DNA of 64,000 nt. Origin: Gracilinema caldarium DSM 7334 (GTDB lineage Bacteria > Spirochaetota > Spirochaetia > Treponematales > Breznakiellaceae). The notes under the pieces were generated by a model. That model was not told where the DNA came from. It worked only from the letters and a program-made list of their open reading frames with translations, and did not search any database. This document shows, in pieces, positions 60,622 to 64,000 of the stretch (position 1 is its first letter; each line of letters begins with the position of its first letter). The DNA is taken from NCBI RefSeq assembly GCF_000219725.1, contig NC_015732.1, positions 496,001 to 560,000 on the forward strand, in the 5' to 3' direction. The translations under genes were made by a program, and so were the position numbers.

Positions 60622-61701
60622 ATGCATAGTTTAAATGAGAAAGTTATTATAATTAAAGAAAGCGCAAGAATTAAAGATGCACTTAAACTAATAGATTCCA
60701 ATAGTGAAGGGCTCTTATTTGTAGTTGATAATAAAAACAAGTTAATTGGTGCATTGTCTGATGGAGATATTAGGAGAGCTTTGATTTCCGGAAAAAGTTT
60801 GGTTGATACAATTGATGATATTTATAACAAAAATCCATTTTACATATTTAATGACGAATATAATGAAGAATATGTAAAAGAAGTGATGGTTAAAAATAGG
60901 TATGAAGTAGTTCCAATTATTAATTCATCATTTTTTATTGAGGCCTATGTTACCTGGGATGATTTACTTTCCACAGATGAATACAAAAAACAGTGGAAAA
61001 AGCTCAATATTCCAGTTGTTATTATGGCCGGTGGTAAGGGAACAAGAATGGCACCCTTTACTAATGTGCTTCCTAAGCCGTTAATTCCAATTGGTAATAA
61101 AACTATACTTGAATTAATAATACAAGAATTCCTAAAACATAACATTTTATTGTATTATTTTACCATTAACTATAAAGGTGAAATGATTCGCGCATATTTT
61201 GAAGGTATAGAAAAAAATTATGAAATAAAATATCTTAAAGAGGATGATTTCTATGGAACTGCAGGTAGTTTAAAGTTGCTGCCGTCAGAATTAAAAGGGC
61301 CTATAATTGTTTCTAATTGTGATATAATGGTAAAAGCAGATTATGCGGATGTTATAAAATTTCATACTGAAACAAATGCTTCATTAACCATATTATCTTC
61401 AATACAACATCATACAATACCTTATGGTGTAATAAAATATAAAGAGGGCGGGATTGTAACTGAGATTGAAGAAAAGCCAGAATATTCAATGTGTGTTAAC
61501 ACGGGTGTTTATGTTGTAAATGCTGAATGTCTTAGTTTAATACCTGATAAAAAAGTTTTTCATATGACAGATTTAATAGAAGTATTGATGAAAAATGGTA
61601 AAAAAGTAGTCGCATACCCAATAAATGAAAATGAGTTTATTGATATTGGGCAATGGGATGAATATAGAAAGGTTGTACAGAAGATTTCCGTCGATTTTTA
61701 G
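60622..61701 (+). CDS. ptmE: Nucleotidyltransferase with CBS pair, PtmE-like
   Basis: 359 residues from ATG 60622, with GAGG 6 nt upstream. Two CBS repeats at about 1-110, then a nucleotidyltransferase with MAGGKGTRMAPFT near 138 and PKPLIPIGN. PtmE in Campylobacter makes GDP-glucosamine, the entry substrate. Its presence supports GDP- rather than UDP-linked intermediates. Confidence 0.87.
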   Translation: MHSLNEKVIIIKESARIKDALKLIDSNSEGLLFVVDNKNKLIGALSDGDIRRALISGKSLVDTIDDIYNKNPFYIFNDEYNEEYVKEVMVKNRYEVVPIINSSFFIEAYVTWDDLLSTDEYKKQWKKLNIPVVIMAGGKGTRMAPFTNVLPKPLIPIGNKTILELIIQEFLKHNILLYYFTINYKGEMIRAYFEGIEKNYEIKYLKEDDFYGTAGSLKLLPSELKGPIIVSNCDIMVKADYADVIKFHTETNASLTILSSIQHHTIPYGVIKYKEGGIVTEIEEKPEYSMCVNTGVYVVNAECLSLIPDKKVFHMTDLIEVLMKNGKKVVAYPINENEFIDIGQWDEYRKVVQKISVDF

Positions 61702-61724
61702 CCAAGATTGTTGTGGTAAACAAA

Positions 61725-62648
61725 ATGAGAATTTTGATTGTTGGATTTGGCTCCATAGGGACGAGGCATTTTGATGTGTTGTCAGGATTATATCCCGACT
61801 CGGAAATAGCGATTGTTAGCAGGCATTCGTCACACAAGAACGTGAAATACAAAACGATTGACGAAGTTGAAGACCTAAGGAAGTATGACTATTACGTAAT
61901 CGCGTCTGAAACTTCACTGCATGAAGAGCAGCTCAGGAAAATCGATGAAGTCGCACGCGGCAAGAAAATTTTGGTTGAAAAGCCCTTGTTTGCTCGGCCG
62001 GGCAAGTTCAGACCGGTGAACAATGTGGTTTTTGTCGGGTATAATCTACGGTATCATCCGCTTGTGGAATATGTTAGGAATATTTCGTCAAAGGTCATTT
62101 CAGTTTCCGTGTTTACCGGACAGTATCTTCCAAACTGGCGCCCAGGATCCGACTATTCCAAATCCTACAGTGCCTCGATTGAGCAAGGCGGTGGCGTGTT
62201 GCTTGACCTTAGTCATGAAATCGACTATATCCAGAATCTATTCGGAAACCTATTGGTTACAGGTGCGGTTGGCGGCAAGATATCCGATTTACGAATAGTC
62301 ACCGAAGACTATGCTTCCTTTGTGGGAGTGGTAGGGGGACGGACCAAAATCAGTATAACCGTCGAATATTTGTCAAGGATTCCCATTCGGGCAATGCATG
62401 TAAACACGGTAGATGGTACGTATATCGCGGATTTTATCCAGGGCACAATGAAAATTAAAACGGAAGGAATGCAAGAAATGGAAGAACTGCAGATGGGGTG
62501 CAAAAGAAACTATACATACTCCAGAATGCATCGTGACATTATCGAGGGCGAAGGATCTGTTGCCTGTAGTTACGAACAAGGTTGTTCGGTCCTTGAGGTT
62601 GTTTCTAGGATAAAAAACTTGATGGGATGGTCAGAACATGGGAAGTGA
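61725..62648 (+). CDS. ptmF: Gfo/Idh/MocA-type oxidoreductase, PtmF-like
   Basis: 308 residues from ATG 61725; GTG 61713 is possible. NAD fold ILIVGFGSIGTRHFDVL and EKPLF near 90. C-terminal sheet domain follows. In Campylobacter PtmF is implicated with PtmA in supplying the amino-sugar precursor. G+C is clearly higher from here on than in legB-ptmE. Confidence 0.82.
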   Translation: MRILIVGFGSIGTRHFDVLSGLYPDSEIAIVSRHSSHKNVKYKTIDEVEDLRKYDYYVIASETSLHEEQLRKIDEVARGKKILVEKPLFARPGKFRPVNNVVFVGYNLRYHPLVEYVRNISSKVISVSVFTGQYLPNWRPGSDYSKSYSASIEQGGGVLLDLSHEIDYIQNLFGNLLVTGAVGGKISDLRIVTEDYASFVGVVGGRTKISITVEYLSRIPIRAMHVNTVDGTYIADFIQGTMKIKTEGMQEMEELQMGCKRNYTYSRMHRDIIEGEGSVACSYEQGCSVLEVVSRIKNLMGWSEHGK

Positions 62649-63342
62649 AATATTATGCACAATCTGCGCTCGTGGTGGATCGCAGGGGGTAAAGAACAAG
62701 AATATCAGGGAGTTAGCTGGGAAGCCCCTTATAGCTTACACAATAGAAACCGCCAAGGCTGCGGGAATCTTTGAACACATAGTTATCAGTACCGACTCGG
62801 ACGCCATCGCTGAAGCCGCAGAAACCTGCGGAGCAGAAGTATTTTTCAGGAGGCCTGACGAACTGGCAACCTCGACAGCCGCCAAGATCCCCGTAATACG
62901 GCATGCCTTGCTCGAATCGGAAAAATATTATGGTAGGAAGTTCACTTCGCTGATGGATCTTGACGCGACATCCCCGCTCCGTAGTGTTGATGATATAATG
63001 GGAGCTTGGAATTTGTTTATTCAAGGAGGATACGACAACGTGATCACAGCCATGCCTTCTAGAAAGTCGCCGTATTTCAATATTGTGGAAGTTGATGAAA
63101 ATGGCAATGTGCATCTTTCAAAAACGCTGGAAAAACCGATAGTCCGAAGGCAAGACGCGCCCAAATGCTTTGACATGAATGCCTCAATTTATATCTGGAA
63201 GCGTGAAACATTGCTTGGTTGCGATAGTGTCATTACTGAAAACACGGGACTATACATCATGCCTGAGGAACGTTCCATAGATATCGACACAGAATTGGAT
63301 TTTGCTTTCGTAGAATTCTTGTTTTCCAAAAGGTTGGTTTGA
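62638..63342 (+). CDS. legF: CMP-legionaminate synthetase LegF/PtmB-like
   Basis: 234 residues. CTICARGGSQGVKNKNIRELAGKPLI is the cytidylyltransferase signature; DATSPLRS and VISTDSD follow. Activates the nonulosonate with CTP. Start overlaps the previous gene by 11 nt. Confidence 0.9.
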   Translation: MGSEILCTICARGGSQGVKNKNIRELAGKPLIAYTIETAKAAGIFEHIVISTDSDAIAEAAETCGAEVFFRRPDELATSTAAKIPVIRHALLESEKYYGRKFTSLMDLDATSPLRSVDDIMGAWNLFIQGGYDNVITAMPSRKSPYFNIVEVDENGNVHLSKTLEKPIVRRQDAPKCFDMNASIYIWKRETLLGCDSVITENTGLYIMPEERSIDIDTELDFAFVEFLFSKRLV

Positions 63343-63345
63343 TAT

Positions 63346-64000
63346 ATGAGCGGTATTAGCGCTTTGCTCGAATTGGATGGAAAGCGTATTGTTGTTGTCG
63401 GCGGAGCGGGATTGCTAGGTTCGAAGATATGCGAAGCAATCTCCCGTGCTGGTGCAAGGTGCGTTATCGCGGATATAAACGTCGCTCGCGCAGAGGAAAT
63501 CGCAGAAAAAATAGGGTCAGACACCGGGGCTAGACCCGAAGTAACTACCGTTTCGATTGTCGACCCATCTTCCGTCGATGAAATGATTAATTCGGTTGCT
63601 CGTAAAATTGGTGGCATAGATGTGCTGATTAACTCTTCCTATCCGAGAAATTCCAATTATGGTAGAAAATTCGAAAATGTTGAGTTCAAGGATTTTTGTG
63701 AGAACGTGAATCTGCATCTGGGGGGCTATTTCCTTGTTTCGCAGAAAGTGCTGGAGTATTTTAAGGCCAATGGCGGGGGTGTCTTGCTCAATATGTCTTC
63801 CGTTTATGGCATGATCGCGCCACGATTCAGAATCTACGATGGCACAGCCATGACCATGCCAGTGGAATACGCAGCAATCAAGTCCGCTATCATACACCTA
63901 ACCAAGTACATGGCGGCATATTACGCCGGCAACAATATCCGGGTAAATTGCATCAGTCTTGGCGGTTTGTGGGACCATCAACCCGAATCGTTCCTCAGTG
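63346..64000 (+). CDS. ptmA: Short-chain dehydrogenase PtmA-like, C-terminus off window
   Basis: First 218 residues. GGAGLLGSKICEAI near 20 binds NAD(P), NSSYPRN, NMSSVYGMIAP with the active Ser, and YAAIK the Tyr-x3-Lys. The order neuC-ptmE-ptmF-ptmB-ptmA matches the Campylobacter ptm locus. Confidence 0.9.
   Translation, partial: MSGISALLELDGKRIVVVGGAGLLGSKICEAISRAGARCVIADINVARAEEIAEKIGSDTGARPEVTTVSIVDPSSVDEMINSVARKIGGIDVLINSSYPRNSNYGRKFENVEFKDFCENVNLHLGGYFLVSQKVLEYFKANGGGVLLNMSSVYGMIAPRFRIYDGTAMTMPVEYAAIKSAIIHLTKYMAAYYAGNNIRVNCISLGGLWDHQPESFLS

Overview
This window looks like a chromosomal segment of a Treponema-like spirochaete. That is an inference from gene content, not from a database match. 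The main reasons are a mitochondrial-type (spirochaete spdEFG1-like) EF-G, the run rpsP-khpA-rimM-trmD-rplS followed by flagellar and second-messenger genes and yraN, flagellar genes without chemosensory neighbours, and many phosphatase, kinase and STAS regulators. Most of the window is a compact core genome with frequent 1-4 nt start/stop overlaps.

Layout. 0-7.2 kb (minus strand): the 3'-truncated malQ, a RecA-fold ATPase paired with a second-type EF-G, a probable outer-membrane barrel and a SPOR-domain membrane protein. 7.2-14.3 kb (minus): coaE, polA, flgN, fliS, galK, galT. 14.4-29.6 kb (plus): DUF432-like/MscS pair, ftsH, a thioredoxin-like protein, yhbY, lolA-like, rodZ, rimO, pcrA, an odd aminotransferase-like protein, two small membrane proteins, rplM-rpsI-recX, an HTH-receiver and a receiver protein, an acylphosphatase and tRNA-Gly(CCC). 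29.6-34.4 kb: mtnN-luxS (activated methyl cycle), then a partner-switching set (STAS, anti-sigma-type kinase, PP2C phosphatase) and a GGDEF protein. 34.4-47.5 kb (minus): nucleic-acid and flagellar genes, a degenerate HD-GYP protein, yraN, the rpsP-rplS operon, ffh, gpsA, pepF, ndk, truA, trpS and a phosphodiesterase. 47.6-50.1 kb: an exported DUF3798-type protein and a receiver-PP2C protein.

50.2-55.6 kb is an accessory, decayed defence-type island. It holds a DISARM/SNF2-like helicase that is frameshifted near its start and cut off before its last helicase motifs. The cut end is fused tail-to-tail to a truncated WecA/MraY-type transferase. Beyond this lie remnants of one SMC-like AAA ATPase, an intact second one with a short, possibly truncated partner, an intact MntA/HepT (MNT/HEPN) toxin-antitoxin pair and the debris of a second such pair.

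55.7-64.0 kb is a nine-gene plus-strand operon that reads as a full GDP-sugar route to CMP-legionaminic acid (legB, legC, legH, legI, legG, ptmE, ptmF, legF/ptmB, ptmA). The last gene runs off the window. Its last three genes are visibly richer in G+C than the first six, suggesting a mosaic operon. In bacteria with such operons the sugar usually decorates flagellin or surface polysaccharide.

Besides the island, the most notable signals are three genes whose best promoters place transcription at or within about 3 nt of the start codon (leaderless candidates), an AU-rich hairpin over the ftsH ribosome site, a perfect 15-bp inverted repeat before fliS, and a tRNA-Gly whose acceptor stem is extended by 10 further perfect base pairs that capture the CCA end.
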